A stretch of 64,000 nucleotides of DNA from Oligoflexia bacterium (GCA_019694465.1 JAIBBV010000007.1:1-64000), one strand, 5' to 3'; shown: positions 1 to 11,595, counted from the stretch's first letter. Numbers and translations are program-made. The notes: generated from the sequence alone by a model not told the origin.

Positions 1-1317
<1,317 letters not shown>

Positions 1318-1373
1318 CTACCAGAGCTAAACTAAAATCATTACCATCAAACTGGGCAGCGGGCGTGGAGCGA

Positions 1374-4300
1374 TTAAGCCCCTACCGCCCCTGCTTGTGT
1401 TCCCGCGGCCTCACTGTCCGGAGTTACCTGCTCGCCCTCTCCTTCCTCCTTACCCTCTACTAGTTCTACGTCGAGGCTAAGTGACTGCAGTTCCTTCATC
1501 ATAACGTTGAAGGACTCTGGCAATCCTGGCTCAAGGACATGCTCGCCCTTGACGATCGACTCGTACATTCGCGTACGACCGGCTACGTCATCGGACTTAA
1601 CGGTCAAGAACTCCTGAAGCGTGTATGCTGCGCCATAAGCTTCCAGCGCCCAAACTTCCATTTCTCCAAGACGCTGACCTCCGAATTGGGCCTTACCACC
1701 AAGAGGCTGCTGCGTAACAAGAGAGTATGGTCCAATTGAACGGGCGTGAATCTTGTCGTCCACCAAGTGATCCAACTTCAGCATGTACATGATGCCGACT
1801 GTGACCTTCTCAGCAAACGCCTCACCCGTGCGACCATCGTACAGAGTTACCTGCCCCGACTCATCAAGACCTGAATACTTTAACAGATCTCGAATCTCTG
1901 GCTCATGCGCAGCATCGAAGACCGGCGAAGCAACGTGCATGCCGCTAATCTCTTTCCGCGCTAAGCGTAAAATATCGTCGTCCGACAATCCTGAGATCCA
2001 CTTGCTTGTCTTAGCGTCCCTGAAGACTCGCGTAAGCATGTCACGCAACTGCGCTACAATATTCTTACGCTCTTCTGGATTTACGCCAGCACGCTCAGCA
2101 CCTGTGTATGGATCAACAATCTTATCCAACAAGTCATGCGTACGCTGACCAAGCATCCAGGCAGCAAAGCCTAGGTGCGTCTCCAAGATCTGACCCACGT
2201 TCATACGTGATGGCACACCCAACGGGTTCAACACGACATCAACTGGGGTTCCATCAGCCAAATGCGGCATATCCTCTGGCGGTACAACCTTGGAAAGCAC
2301 GCCCTTGTTTCCGTGACGGCCCGCCAATTTATCGCCCACTTGGATCTTACGCTTAATGGCCACGAACACCTTGACCATCTTGATTACACCAGGCGCCAAC
2401 TCATCGCCTTCCTTCAAGCGCTTGATCTTCTCATTCAAGAAGGCACGCTTGTTATTGATTAGCTGGCCTGTACGTACAACGATGCGATTTACAGTTTCTT
2501 GAACTGCCTCGTCGCCAATCTGAATATCACGCAAATACTCAAACGGAATTGTCTCAAGCGCCTGATCGGTAATCATGTCGCCCTTGGCGATTAACTGATT
2601 TCGTTTCTCATCAACCAATCTGGCTGATGTAGCCTTGCCGACCAAAAGCTCTTTAACTTCCTTAAGAGCAGCATCGCGCAAAATCTTGATTTCATCGCGT
2701 TGGTCTTGCTCGATACGCGCGATTTCGCGCTTTTCGATGGCTAGAGTACGCTCATCCTTGTCAGTTCCCTTACGTGAGAAAACCTGAGCAGCGATGATTG
2801 TTCCCTCTACACCCGGTGGGAGCTTCAAACTTGTATCGCGCACCTCTCCGGCCTTTTCGCCGAAAATTGCTCGTAATAGCTTTTCCTCCGGGCTAAGTTG
2901 AGTTTCGCTCTTAGGTGTGATCTTTCCGACCAATATGTCCCCAGGTCTAACCTCAGCACCAATGCGGATGATACCGGACTCGTCTAGATTTTTAAGAGCT
3001 TCTTCACCAACATTAGGGATATCGCGTGTGATTTCCTCTTTGCCTAGCTTTGTATCACGAGCAACGCACTCGAACTCTTCGATATGGATTGAAGTAAAGT
3101 AATCCTTCTTCACCATATTCTCATTCAACAGAATCGAGTCTTCGAAGTTGTAGCCGTTCCACGGCATGAAGGCGACCAGAGCGTTCTGCCCAAGGGCCAA
3201 CTCAGCCATTTCTGTGCTCGGACCGTCAGCAACTACCTCTCCAGCATCAATCTTCTCTCCCGGTCTCACGATCGGGCGCTGATTGATGCAAGTGTTTTGA
3301 TTGGAACGGCGATATTTTACTAGGTTGTAAATATCAACGCCTGTATCCAGCGAATCATCGGTAGTTTTATCAGCCTTGATCACTACGCGATCAGCATCAA
3401 CAGACATCACTCGACCGCTACGCTTCGCAACAACTGTTGCGCCAGAGTCACGAGCCACAATGCCTTCGATACCAGTTCCCACCAAGGGAGCTTGTGTGCG
3501 CATGCACGGCACCGCTTGGCGCTGCATGTTTGAACCCATCAGCGCGCGGTTAGCGTCGTCATTCTCAAGGAACGGAATAAGAGCCGCAGCTACAGATACA
3601 ATCTGCTTTGGACTCACATCCATCTTAGAAACCTCTTGAGAGTTGGCGAGCACGTATTCACCGTTACGGCGACACGGAACTGCTGGATCCTCAAAGCGCC
3701 CATCACTACCCAACGTGGCGGAAGCCTGGGCGATTGTCTCACGCTCTTCTTCAAGCGCTGAAAGATACACAATATCCTCGGTTACACGATTCTGGTTGTC
3801 GACCACTCTATATGGAGTCTCAACAAACCCGAACTCGTTAATGCGCCCGTAAATAGCTAGAGACGCGATAAGACCGATATTCGGACCCTCAGGAGTTTCA
3901 ATTGGGCAGATTCTTCCGTAGTGAGTTGGGTTAACGTCGCGAACTTCGAATCCGGCACGATCACGAGTCAAACCACCGGGTCCCAATGCCGACAGTCTGC
4001 GTTTATGGGTAACTTCCGAAAGCGGATTGGTCTGATCCATAAACTGCGATAGCTGCGAAGATCCGAAGAACTCCTTAACTACTGCTGCTACTGGCTTATA
4101 GTTAATAAGATCCTGCGGCACTAGCGTGTCGATGTCCTGCATTCCCATGCGCTCCTTCACGGCGCGCTCCATGCGGACTAGACCAATTCGATACTGATTC
4201 TCGATCAACTCACCAACAGCGCGCACACGACGATTTCCGAGATGATCGATATCATCAACCGAGTAGCGCACTGGATCGTTGGAATTCTTAAGCTCTAACA

Positions 4301-5843
4301 AATAACGCACTGTCTCTCGGATATCTTCCGGGCTTAGAGTGCCTTGATTCATTGGAGGAGCTTCACGTCCCTGCGAAATATAAAGCTTATGATTAATCTT
4401 GTAACGACCGATGTCGGACAAATCATAGCGCTCGCCATTGAAGAACAAATTCTTGAATGTTGCGCTAGCTGTCTCAGGTCGTGGCGGATCGCCAGGACGT
4501 AGGCGACGGTAAATCTCAATCAAGCTGTCGGTATTAGGCTTACCGGCCAAATCTGAATAAACATCCGCGCGCTCGCCGGACATCTTATCAGTCAACAAGG
4601 TCTTCCACAGCGACTCGCCAATGTGATGGTCATCAAGATAGAGCACTCGCAAATTGTCCACCTTGTGATCGCGCACTAGGGAGAGCGAGCCCTTCTCTAC
4701 TACTTCACCCTTGGAATTGACCTTATCAGGAGTAAACGTTTCGCCCGCCCGAATTAGCACGTCGAGCTTGCTCATCGCATCCTTGGCTTTCTTCTCATCT
4801 ACCTTCTCAACGAAGGCGCCAAACTTCTCTTTGATAACTTCCCAGCCAACTAGCGTATCGCCCTTCTCTAGCAAGACTTCGCCAGTTGAAGGATGGACCA
4901 CGTCTTCGCGAGCCGCAACGATCGTATCGAGCGAAACCATGCCAGCGATGCCCTCTGGATCGATTTCAATCGAATCAACCTCGGCTTCCTTTAAGCGGCG
5001 AATCACAGCGCGATTGAAGCGACCGCCCTGCTTAACTAGGACTTTTCCGCCAACCTTAATTTCGCGAAACGCTTTCTGGCCTTCGAGTTGCTCAGCATTA
5101 AAGGCCTTGGTGACCAAGCCACGCTTGCCAAAGTTGATTGTATCAAACTTGTAATAACACCCAAGAATCTCATCAGCTGACATGCCAAGCGCACGCAACA
5201 ACACTGTCGCATTCAGCTTGCGGCGACGATCAATGCGAACGTGCAAAATGTCTTTAACGTCGAACTCAAAGTCGATCCACGATCCGCGATACGGGATAAC
5301 ACGAGCAGAGTAAAGCAGTTTACCAGAGACATGGCTCTTGCCATCGTCGTGATCAAAGAACACGCCAGGTGAACGATGCAACTGGCTCACGATAACGCGC
5401 TCTGTGCCGTTAATCATGAATGTGCCCTTATCGTTCATGAGCGGGATTTCACCGAAGTAAACGACGTCTTCCTTCAATGCGCTCAAATTGCGATTGCCAG
5501 TATCTGGATCAACATCCCACAAAACCAACTGAATAGTGACACGTAACGGGGCGGCCCAAGTCATGCCACGATCGCGACACTCATCAACATCATACTTTGG
5601 CTGCCCAAGAGTGTACGACACGAACTCGAGCGATGCAGTGCCATTGTAGTCTTTAATCGGGAACACCGACTTGAAAACCTTCTGCAAGCCGATATTCTCG
5701 CGCTTCTCAGGCTCGACATTCATTTGCAAAAAGCGCTCATAAGAGGCGCGCTGTATGGCGATCAGATTCGGGATCTCAGTGACTTCCCCGATCTTTGAAT
5801 AGCTGTGGCGAAGGCGAAGGTTTGTCTTAACTTTTGATGCCAT
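1374..5843 (-). CDS. rpoB: DNA-directed RNA polymerase subunit beta
   Basis: This 1489-aa protein is full-length RpoB. It shows the fork-loop/rifampicin region ([20 protein letters not shown] followed by [12 protein letters not shown]), [19 protein letters not shown], and the C-terminal [20 protein letters not shown] clamp segment. The positions equivalent to E. coli D516, H526 and S531 are the ordinary sensitive residues, so no rifampicin-resistance change is visible. It is longer than E. coli RpoB (1342 aa). Extra length appears around residues 310-390 (a charged stretch with [19 protein letters not shown]) and in an acidic, Gly/Ala-rich C-terminal tail. ATG at 5843 follows a 640-bp gap after rplL. 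Partner of RpoC immediately downstream. Confidence 0.98.
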   Translation of the reverse strand: MASKVKTNLRLRHSYSKIGEVTEIPNLIAIQRASYERFLQMNVEPEKRENIGLQKVFKSVFPIKDYNGTASLEFVSYTLGQPKYDVDECRDRGMTWAAPLRVTIQLVLWDVDPDTGNRNLSALKEDVVYFGEIPLMNDKGTFMINGTERVIVSQLHRSPGVFFDHDDGKSHVSGKLLYSARVIPYRGSWIDFEFDVKDILHVRIDRRRKLNATVLLRALGMSADEILGCYYKFDTINFGKRGLVTKAFNAEQLEGQKAFREIKVGGKVLVKQGGRFNRAVIRRLKEAEVDSIEIDPEGIAGMVSLDTIVAAREDVVHPSTGEVLLEKGDTLVGWEVIKEKFGAFVEKVDEKKAKDAMSKLDVLIRAGETFTPDKVNSKGEVVEKGSLSLVRDHKVDNLRVLYLDDHHIGESLWKTLLTDKMSGERADVYSDLAGKPNTDSLIEIYRRLRPGDPPRPETASATFKNLFFNGERYDLSDIGRYKINHKLYISQGREAPPMNQGTLSPEDIRETVRYLLELKNSNDPVRYSVDDIDHLGNRRVRAVGELIENQYRIGLVRMERAVKERMGMQDIDTLVPQDLINYKPVAAVVKEFFGSSQLSQFMDQTNPLSEVTHKRRLSALGPGGLTRDRAGFEVRDVNPTHYGRICPIETPEGPNIGLIASLAIYGRINEFGFVETPYRVVDNQNRVTEDIVYLSALEEERETIAQASATLGSDGRFEDPAVPCRRNGEYVLANSQEVSKMDVSPKQIVSVAAALIPFLENDDANRALMGSNMQRQAVPCMRTQAPLVGTGIEGIVARDSGATVVAKRSGRVMSVDADRVVIKADKTTDDSLDTGVDIYNLVKYRRSNQNTCINQRPIVRPGEKIDAGEVVADGPSTEMAELALGQNALVAFMPWNGYNFEDSILLNENMVKKDYFTSIHIEEFECVARDTKLGKEEITRDIPNVGEEALKNLDESGIIRIGAEVRPGDILVGKITPKSETQLSPEEKLLRAIFGEKAGEVRDTSLKLPPGVEGTIIAAQVFSRKGTDKDERTLAIEKREIARIEQDQRDEIKILRDAALKEVKELLVGKATSARLVDEKRNQLIAKGDMITDQALETIPFEYLRDIQIGDEAVQETVNRIVVRTGQLINNKRAFLNEKIKRLKEGDELAPGVIKMVKVFVAIKRKIQVGDKLAGRHGNKGVLSKVVPPEDMPHLADGTPVDVVLNPLGVPSRMNVGQILETHLGFAAWMLGQRTHDLLDKIVDPYTGAERAGVNPEERKNIVAQLRDMLTRVFRDAKTSKWISGLSDDDILRLARKEISGMHVASPVFDAAHEPEIRDLLKYSGLDESGQVTLYDGRTGEAFAEKVTVGIMYMLKLDHLVDDKIHARSIGPYSLVTQQPLGGKAQFGGQRLGEMEVWALEAYGAAYTLQEFLTVKSDDVAGRTRMYESIVKGEHVLEPGLPESFNVMMKELQSLSLDVELVEGKEEGEGEQVTPDSEAAGTQAGAVGA

Positions 5844-6486
5844 AATTTTTCTGTTTAAGAGATCACCTATGTGATATTGTGAAACTAATTAACTGAAGCT
5901 AGTCAAAGTACATGCATCTAGTCGTGCGCGGATATCTGTACGGACATCTTGGAACGTCAAGATCGACTGCGTTGAAGTTTTGCAAATCGCAAGACAACAC
6001 CGTAGCGCAGACCATGAATTTAGCAGTGCGCGTGCTACTGCTTCTGCAAACGATCCGACTGAACTAGAATTTTTCTGAGAACTAAGCATTTGAGGACTCA
6101 GGCGTGTCTCTGCAATAGCGCGACGCAAGGTCGAGCCATCCACAAGAACGATCTGCGCTGAGTTAAAATTCTCTGAGTTCAAATTGTTGTTCAACTTGCT
6201 GCTCAACTTGTCCAACAGAAACTGCTCCAAGATCAGAAGCGTCGATAACGCTTACAGGTCGAGGCAAAATATCTAATGACAAAGCCGGATTATAGGCAAA
6301 TGCAGCAACCAGCTGCAAGCTGCCGGCCCCCCTTTTCCCCTTTCGGAGTCAAAGTATTCGGGTCGGCCTAGGGCACTTGTTGAGTCACGGGCGGCGAGCC
6401 TCTTAGGAAAGCCGCCGCCCGAAACTTAAAACCCAGCTTTGGCAAAAATGCCTCCAGCTGAGCCCCCGAAAGTGTAGTAATTTCTA
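5844..6486. other. rplL-rpoB intergenic region with GC-rich hairpin
   Basis: This 643-bp stretch has no convincing gene. One 113-codon frame on the minus strand (5889-6230) begins with TTG, has no ribosome site and no recognisable domain. The clearest element is a strong stem, 6388-6396 paired with 6413-6421 (GGGCGGC core), about 65 nt after the rplL stop in the direction of transcription and without a U-run behind it. In E. coli the equivalent gap holds a partial terminator and an RNase III site that lower rpoBC relative to rplJL expression. A similar role here is inference. Confidence 0.6.
6388..6421 (-). promoter_or_regulatory. Attenuator- or processing-like hairpin between rplL and rpoB
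   Basis: The arms are 8-9 bp of almost pure G/C around a 16-nt loop, placed between the rplL stop and rpoB. There is no T-run on the minus-strand 3' side, so it is not a classical intrinsic terminator. By position it resembles the attenuator/processing site known between rplL and rpoB in other bacteria. Confidence 0.45.
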
Positions 6487-6879
6487 CTACTTAAGGGATG
6501 CCTTTGCGCCAGCTTCCTGAAGCTTCTTAGCGAAACCTTCAGCGTCAGCCTTAGCAACGCCTTCCTTGAGGACCTTCGGAGCTGCATCAACAAGATCCTT
6601 GGCTTCCTTCAGGCCCAAGCCCGTGATCTCGCGAACAACCTTGATGACCTTAACGCGATCAGCGCCAGCATCATCCAAGCTAATAGCAAACTCAGTCTTT
6701 TCCTCAGCAGCAGCGGCACCACCGGCAGCAGCGCCACCAGCAGCAACAGCCATAACTGGGGCTGCGGCGCTAACGCCGAGCTCTGTCTCAAGCTCCTTAA
6801 CGAGCTTGGCTGCATCCATCAAGGACAAATTCTTGATGAAATTCTTAACTTGCTCCATCGATACGGTTCCTTCACTCAT
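6487..6879 (-). CDS. rplL: 50S ribosomal protein L7/L12
   Basis: 130 aa, normal length for L7/L12. The N-terminal dimerisation domain (about residues 8-40, [20 protein letters not shown]) is followed by the Ala/Gly-rich hinge (about 45-60). The C-terminal factor-binding domain (about 62-130) contains [20 protein letters not shown] and ends in [12 protein letters not shown]. Multimers of L12 bind L10 to form the ribosomal stalk that recruits translational GTPases. The ATG at 6879 has a good SD (GGAGAGG) just upstream. It lies 107 nt after rplJ and 640 bp before rpoB on the same strand. Confidence 0.98.
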   Translation of the reverse strand: MSEGTVSMEQVKNFIKNLSLMDAAKLVKELETELGVSAAAPVMAVAAGGAAAGGAAAAEEKTEFAISLDDAGADRVKVIKVVREITGLGLKEAKDLVDAAPKVLKEGVAKADAEGFAKKLQEAGAKASLK

Positions 6880-6986
6880 GGTCCTCTCCTTTTTCCCTGT
6901 TACTTAGTTCTTAATTCAGTCTAGCCAATCTTTGAACGTTCTTATGCCGCGTAGCCGCCGCTGCAAATAGTTGAACGCTCGATAAA

Positions 6987-7541
6987 TTAGGCTCCTTTCT
7001 TCTCAAGATTGGCGCGATGTGCTTCCAACGCGCGCACAACCTGTGTTCCCGGCGCAGCCAAGAGACGCACAAGCTGCGTCGCTGGGGCTGCGATAAGAGC
7101 CAACAGGCGGGCCAAGGTCTCTTCGCGTCCAGGCATCTTGGACAGCGTCTCTACTCCAGCAGAATCGATAAAGGTGCCGTCTACCCAGCCACCTTTAATC
7201 TTGAGATTCTGATGGTCCTTAGCGAATCCTGAAATCACACGCGCCGGCGCTACCGGATCTGCATCCGAGTACACGAGCATATTTGGGCCGTGCAAAACGT
7301 CGACGAATTTCTTGATTTCTCCGTCTTTGCCGCCACGCTTGGTGAAAGCATCCTTAGCAGCGATACGTGCCAAAGAGTTCTTTACTACCCGCGCTCCGGA
7401 GCCAGCCTTGAAAAGCTGCTTACGCAATTCTGTCACTTCCATCACAGTCAAGCCGCGTGGATCTGCGCACAATGCTACCTGCGCACCATGTAGTGCCTTG
7501 CCCAAAAACTCTACTTCCGTCTTCTTCTCTTCACGATTCAT
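6987..7541 (-). CDS. rplJ: 50S ribosomal protein L10
   Basis: 184 aa. The N-terminal rRNA-binding domain (KTEVEFLGKALHGAQVALCA; DPRGLTVMEVTELRKQLFKAG) and the C-terminal helix that docks L12 dimers (PATQLVRLLAAPGTQVVRAL) are both clear. L10 is the base of the ribosomal stalk, and in other bacteria L10-L12 represses its own operon by binding an mRNA leader. Here only 30 nt separate rplJ from rplA, too little for a classical L10 leader. An SD (GAGGA) precedes ATG 7541. Confidence 0.97.
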   Translation of the reverse strand: MNREEKKTEVEFLGKALHGAQVALCADPRGLTVMEVTELRKQLFKAGSGARVVKNSLARIAAKDAFTKRGGKDGEIKKFVDVLHGPNMLVYSDADPVAPARVISGFAKDHQNLKIKGGWVDGTFIDSAGVETLSKMPGREETLARLLALIAAPATQLVRLLAAPGTQVVRALEAHRANLEKKGA

Positions 7542-7571
7542 GATCGTCCTCTTTCCTCAAACTCTTTTTGC

Positions 7572-8264
7572 CTATAGCAGCGTTGAAAGATCAATCTTAA
7601 CGCCAGGCCCCATTGTGCAGGAAATGCTACCCTTCTGAAGGTAAACACCCTTGCTGGTGCTCGGCTTGGCCTTAACAATCGCGCCCAAAAGCGTCGACAA
7701 ATTCTCGAACACCTTCTTAGCGCCAAATGAAGCCTTAGCAACTGGAGCATGTACAATACCAGCCTTATCGACACGGAACTCAGCACGACCAGCTTTCACT
7801 GACTTAACTGTGGTTCCAATGTCAAAAGTGACAGTTCCAACCTTTGGTGATGGCATCAACCCACGGGGTCCAAGTAGCTTACCAACCTTACCTACCTGCA
7901 CCATCATATCCGGTGTTGCAATCACACTGTCGAAATCCATCCAGCCACCCTTGATCTTCTCGACCAAGTCCTCAGCGCCAACAAAATCGGCGCCAGCGTC
8001 AGTAGCTTCCTTTGCCTTTTCGCCCTTGGCGAATACGACAACGCGAATCGACTTTCCAAGACCATGTGGTAGAGCCACGCTTCCACGAACGTTTTGCTCG
8101 GCCTTACGTGGGTCTACTCCAAGTCTCAAAGAAATATCGATTGTCTCATCAAATTTTGTCGAGGCCGTGCTAACCACGACTTCGCATGCTTGTTCGAGAT
8201 CATATATTTGCTCAACTTGAACTTTCGCGCGTTGAGCCCGAATTCTTTTTCCTTCCTTAGCCAT
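7572..8264 (-). CDS. rplA: 50S ribosomal protein L1
   Basis: 230 aa, usual length. Typical L1 signatures include [20 protein letters not shown] near residue 45, the [15 protein letters not shown]-type loop ([20 protein letters not shown]) near 125-145, and the [20 protein letters not shown] end. L1 forms the mobile stalk at the E site and is a translational repressor of the L11 operon in many bacteria. ATG 8264 follows an AGGGA/CAGG ribosome site. It is 40 nt downstream of rplK. Confidence 0.98.
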   Translation of the reverse strand: MAKEGKRIRAQRAKVQVEQIYDLEQACEVVVSTASTKFDETIDISLRLGVDPRKAEQNVRGSVALPHGLGKSIRVVVFAKGEKAKEATDAGADFVGAEDLVEKIKGGWMDFDSVIATPDMMVQVGKVGKLLGPRGLMPSPKVGTVTFDIGTTVKSVKAGRAEFRVDKAGIVHAPVAKASFGAKKVFENLSTLLGAIVKAKPSTSKGVYLQKGSISCTMGPGVKIDLSTLL

Positions 8265-8304
8265 GGCCTGCTTCCCTAAAAAACTTATCTAGCTGTTGCG
8301 TAGC

Positions 8305-8739
8305 CTATTCTTTGACATCAACGCCCATGCTGCGCGCAGCACCAGCCACACAGCGGCATGCTGCATCAAGGTCGTTGCAATTCATGTCCTGAATCTTCTT
8401 CTTCGCGATATCCAAAATTTGCGACTTCGAAATCACGCCAACTTTGTCACGATTTGGCACGCCCGATCCCTTCTCAATGCCAAGCGTCTTCTTGATCAAA
8501 TATGACACCGGCGGAGTCTTAAGCTCAAATGTAAAGGAGCGGTCCTTATAGACGGTGATAATTACCGGCGTTACCTCACCCTGTGCCTTCTGAGTCTTGG
8601 CGTTAAATTGTTTGCAAAACTCCATGATATTGACACCAGCCTGACCGAGCACGGGGCCGATCGGAGGTGCAGGATTGGCCTGGCCGCCGGGAATCTGGAG
8701 CTTGATTACGTTTGCTACTTCTTTGGTCTTCGGTGCCAT
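8305..8739 (-). CDS. rplK: 50S ribosomal protein L11
   Basis: 144 aa. The protein has the N-terminal thiostrepton-binding proline-rich segment ([20 protein letters not shown], then [14 protein letters not shown]). The C-terminal rRNA-binding domain includes the conserved GTARSMG-like end, here [12 protein letters not shown]11 sits at the GTPase-associated centre. Its ATG abuts the nusG stop with no intervening base (TAA-ATG), so translation is probably coupled to nusG. Confidence 0.98.
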   Translation of the reverse strand: MAPKTKEVANVIKLQIPGGQANPAPPIGPVLGQAGVNIMEFCKQFNAKTQKAQGEVTPVIITVYKDRSFTFELKTPPVSYLIKKTLGIEKGSGVPNRDKVGVISKSQILDIAKKKIQDMNCNDLDAACRCVAGAARSMGVDVKE

Positions 8740-9333
8740 TTAAACTCTCTCTACTTGGATAAAATCGAGCTCGACGGGAGTAGCACGCCCGAAAATGCTG
8801 ATCAACACTTTGACCTTGCCCTTCTCTGGTTTCACTTCTTCAACAGTTCCGTTGAAATCAGTGAATGGTCCATCGATTACCTTTACGGTCTCTCCCTGCT
8901 CGAAATTTGCCTTTGCTCGCGGTGACGCAGCGCCTTCTTCGACCTGCGAAACTATACGCGCAACCTCGTCCTCGCTTAGCGGCGATGGACTCATCGCATC
9001 CCCAACGAAACCCGTAATCTTTGGGGTCTCCTTAACTAAGTGCCATGTATCTTGGTTAAGATCCATTTGCACCAAGATGTAGCCAGGGAAGAACTTGCGA
9101 TTGGACGTCTTCTTTTGTCCACGCACAAGCTCAACCACAGTCTCTTGCGGCACGCGAACTTCTCCGAAGTGCGCTTGCAGCTTAGACTGGCGGATACGCT
9201 CTTCAAGCGCCTGCTTGGCCTTCACTTCAAAGCCAGAGTGCGCGTGAACAACATACCACTTCAAATCCTTACGTGGCTCTGAAGCCATGTCGGCTGTGGG
9301 TTGCGAAACACTATTTTCATTCCCCTCAGTCAT
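8740..9333 (-). CDS. nusG: Transcription termination/antitermination protein NusG
   Basis: 197 aa. NGN domain from about residue 25 (KWYVVHAHSGFEVKAKQALE) with RKFFPGYILVQMDLNQDTWH in the middle, then a C-terminal KOW domain (about 142-197: FEQGETVKVIDGPFTDFNGT). NusG binds the beta' clamp and contacts Rho or S10. The first 20 residues are a Ser/Thr/Glu-rich extension of the kind common outside enterobacteria. The gene sits between secE (12 nt upstream) and rplK. Confidence 0.98.
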   Translation of the reverse strand: MTEGNENSVSQPTADMASEPRKDLKWYVVHAHSGFEVKAKQALEERIRQSKLQAHFGEVRVPQETVVELVRGQKKTSNRKFFPGYILVQMDLNQDTWHLVKETPKITGFVGDAMSPSPLSEDEVARIVSQVEEGAASPRAKANFEQGETVKVIDGPFTDFNGTVEEVKPEKGKVKVLISIFGRATPVELDFIQVERV

Positions 9334-9345
9334 TGCATCTCTGCC

Positions 9346-9561
9346 TTATGAAAGAAGCGCCGCCATAAGGCGGTTAAAAATCACATCCAAGACAAACAAA
9401 CAGATTGCTACAAATGCGATGATGACAAGCGTCACCAAAGTAGCCTGTGTGGTTTCTTGTCGCGTCGGAAAAGTTACCTTCTTAAGCTCAGCAATGCTCG
9501 CAGATAAGTACGAACCACGGCTCTCCGCTGTTGTTTGACTCTCTGCTCGCTCGCTCGCCAT
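9346..9561 (-). CDS. secE: Preprotein translocase subunit SecE
   Basis: 71 aa, the short single-span form of SecE. The conserved amphipathic motif SIAELKKVTFPTRQETTQAT (residues about 22-41) leads into one transmembrane segment (about 43-67). It clamps SecY in the translocon. Position immediately before nusG is the standard arrangement. Elongation factor Tu and tRNA-Trp, often just upstream of secE, are absent here; tRNA-Trp is at 25.4 kb. Confidence 0.96.
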   Translation of the reverse strand: MASERAESQTTAESRGSYLSASIAELKKVTFPTRQETTQATLVTLVIIAFVAICLFVLDVIFNRLMAALLS

Positions 9562-10066
9562 ACACTCGACCGAAAACTACATCATCGGCTTCACAAAAAT
9601 TTCGTGCAGCCGTTCCAGCACACTCTGTGTTTTTCTGGGAAAAACTATAACTTAGAGTTTGTATCAAAATTCACCGGCTCGATCTCTCCAACTCCTAACA
9701 TTGGAGCAAAAGAGTGAAGCCCGCTTTTCGTTACGCACCCTTACCTTATTATTACCCATCGAATTTGAGTCCGTACGGGTAGGCTGCCGAAACTAGCAAA
9801 AATCTCATTTCAGGGCAAATATTTGGGGCACTTTTACCGCAGCGGACGGGGCAGAAAGCTATCTAGCCATCAACTCAAGCAAAAGACGAAGTCGTGCTTC
9901 TTCGGTCGCCAAGCCGCATATAAGCCAAAAGCTGGCCAATGTTGCAATGTAACTACCTGAAATTATTGCGCGTTGCCTAGCGTGACTTGCCAGCGCAAAA
10001 GGTTCTAATGCGAATAGCCCAGAAGTTGGCCAAAGCGGATCTGCCTATAGTGGGTAGAAGAAAAAG
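9562..10066. other. Gap between secE and tRNA-Tyr
   Basis: 505 bp with no gene I can support. It should contain the promoter of the secE-nusG-rpl-rpo operon, reading leftwards. I see no decisive promoter pair and no rpmG or tuf remnant. One reading frame through the tRNA (9987-10193) is an artefact. Confidence 0.5.
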
Positions 10067-10153
10067 TGGTGGCGAGGGCAGGATTCGAACCTGCGAAGAC
10101 CTAAGGCCAACAGATTTACAGTCTGTCCCCTTTGACCGCTCGGGAACCTCGCC
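10067..10153 (-). tRNA. tRNA-Tyr (anticodon GTA), CCA encoded
   Basis: Class II tRNA of 87 nt including CCA. The acceptor stem GGCGAGG pairs with CCTCGCC. The anticodon stem-loop ACAGA-CTGTAAA-TCTGT gives GTA. There is a long variable arm and a GGTTCGAATCC T-arm. It is followed on the plus-strand map by tRNA-Thr on the same (minus) strand, so the two are probably one transcript. Confidence 0.97.
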
Positions 10154-10253
10154 AAATCAATCGCGCATGAGAGCAACAAAAAGCTGCTCGTAACCCATTG
10201 AAGCCCAACCGCCCCGATATCCGGCCGCATTTAATGCAAAACCAAACACGTGA

Positions 10254-10329
<76 letters not shown>

Positions 10330-10648
10330 ATGCGCAACGGGCGCCCAGTATGCGAGATCACTCAAGAATTGTAAACGCCTCAGCGCCAGACTTTTAGGGG
10401 GTCAAAGCGTCAAATCAATCAACAACAGGCACAGATAGATGCCAATATAGTTTTGTTACGCACTCTTTGTGCTAATCCTCGCCTTGTTATCAAGGCCCGT
10501 TCTGGGATAATAACTAGAGGCCATCCGAAAATGCTGGGATATGTGGCTGGCCTAGTATTGAGAGCCCCATTTTACGGGGCGTGGCAATCTAAGAGCGCAT
10601 TTGAGAACTAATTTCTGGATGCGCTCTAGAAACTAAAAAACTGCATAC
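10330..10648. other. Divergent region between tRNA-Thr(GGT) and tRNA-Thr(TGT), with two hairpins
   Basis: 319 bp without a gene; it should hold promoters for both divergent tRNA transcripts. Two perfect inverted repeats are visible: GCCCC/GGGGC at 10564-10568/10576-10580, and a 9-bp stem AGAGCGCAT/ATGCGCTCT at 10592-10600/10619-10627. The second lies only 22 bp before tRNA-Thr(TGT). They could terminate leftward transcription running out of the amidase gene; neither has a convincing T-run. Confidence 0.5.
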
Positions 10649-10721
10649 GCTAACTTAGCTCAGTTGGTAGAGCAGCGGTTTTGTAAACCGCAGGTCCAGG
10701 GTTCGAGTCCCTGAGTTAGCT
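10649..10721 (+). tRNA. tRNA-Thr (anticodon TGT), CCA not encoded
   Basis: 73 nt. Acceptor GCTAACT/AGTTAGC, D-arm GCTC AGTTGGTA GAGC, anticodon arm GCGGT-TTTGTAA-ACCGC (TGT), T-arm CAGGG-TTCGAGT-CCCTG, discriminator T. Unlike the minus-strand neighbours it lacks a genomic CCA. Its last 6 nt overlap the 3' end of the convergent amidase gene. Confidence 0.97.
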
Positions 10722-11486
10722 TTCCTCCCCGCTCCAATGCTGCACCCCTTTTTGCAGCCCAAGCAATTTTACAAACCGTGACCAATCAAACCCATGTGGA
10801 TCTGTCTTTCGCCCCGCTGCGATGTCCGAGTGCCCATAATAATTTATCAGTGGAAACATTTTTAATATTTCTTTAGCCAACTGATTCAGCGCTGCGTACT
10901 GAGCATCACTAAAGCCTGATACTTCCGTCGCTAACAATTCAACACCAACACTAAATGCATTTACACCTTCACGACCATCTGCTGCACGCGGCATCTTGCT
11001 CTTGCCCGCATGGAAGGCGAGCGCATCTGGAGCCACGAACTCGAATACGGCCCCATCGCGATCAATAAGGTAGTGCGCTGAGACTCCATAAAACTCAAAA
11101 ATATCTTTGATCGCATCCTTGTTAAAATTCTGTAGTGCACCCGCTCCATGTCGTGCCATTACTAATGCATGCAGGGCATAGAACTCAGCCTCGCTAGCCC
11201 TCTCCTCAAGTTGAGCTTTCTTGTTTTGCTCGCCACACTCAGCTAAGGCACGTTTGGCAGCTAGCCACTCGCCAGCTAGCTCACGCGCAAGTGCCTCGTC
11301 ACACTTAGCAAGCGCACCTCGCGCTGGCCTAATAATGCGGTCGTCGACATAACAGGAGTGCACAATCAGAGTATCGACAACCACTCCGGGCGTACGCTCC
11401 CGAAAACAGACCCCCTGCCCCAAGAAATCTGGGCGCGGCAAATGATCCTTATTTATAACAAGCGCACGCGACTCTAAATTACGCAT
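10716..11486 (-). CDS. N-acetylmuramoyl-L-alanine amidase, AmpD-like (Amidase_2)
   Basis: 256 aa. It cleaves the muramyl-Ala bond in cell-wall fragments; whether it is cytosolic (recycling) or exported is not shown, but no signal peptide is visible. Likely zinc ligands are H43 (VDTLIVHSCY), H219 (YGHSDIAAGRKTDP) and D229, with E183 (SVGVELLAT) in the AmpD glutamate position. VSAHYLIDRDGAVFEFV (about 135-151) is also typical. A charged helical insert of about 60 residues (about 52-115) separates the first ligand from the core, making it longer than E. coli AmpD (183 aa). I chose ATG 11486, which has AAGGAG 8 bp upstream, over an earlier in-frame start. The TAA stop lies inside tRNA-Thr(TGT). 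Confidence 0.88.
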   Translation of the reverse strand: MRNLESRALVINKDHLPRPDFLGQGVCFRERTPGVVVDTLIVHSCYVDDRIIRPARGALAKCDEALARELAGEWLAAKRALAECGEQNKKAQLEERASEAEFYALHALVMARHGAGALQNFNKDAIKDIFEFYGVSAHYLIDRDGAVFEFVAPDALAFHAGKSKMPRAADGREGVNAFSVGVELLATEVSGFSDAQYAALNQLAKEILKMFPLINYYGHSDIAAGRKTDPHGFDWSRFVKLLGLQKGVQHWSGEES

Positions 11487-11558
11487 AGCCCCATCTCCTT
11501 GTAGAACAGTACACACGCCCACTATATTTGGGCAACAAAATCAATCTTAGACAGGCGG

Positions 11559-11586
11559 TTGTTTTCCAGGCCCAAGTCGATATAAT
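11559..11586 (+). promoter_or_regulatory. Sigma-70-type promoter for the tRNA-Gly transcript
   Basis: A TTGTTT -35 box (11559-11564) and a perfect TATAAT -10 box (11581-11586) are separated by 16 bp. Initiation would fall near 11593, just before the truncated tRNA copy and about 100 nt before the mature tRNA-Gly 5' end. Confidence 0.6.
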
Positions 11587-11595
11587 CTCCATCTT

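Noticed and set aside
5889-6230. 113-codon frame between rplL and rpoB on the minus strand
   Set aside because: TTG start without ribosome site, no domain, composition unlike the neighbouring highly expressed genes; more likely untranslated leader.
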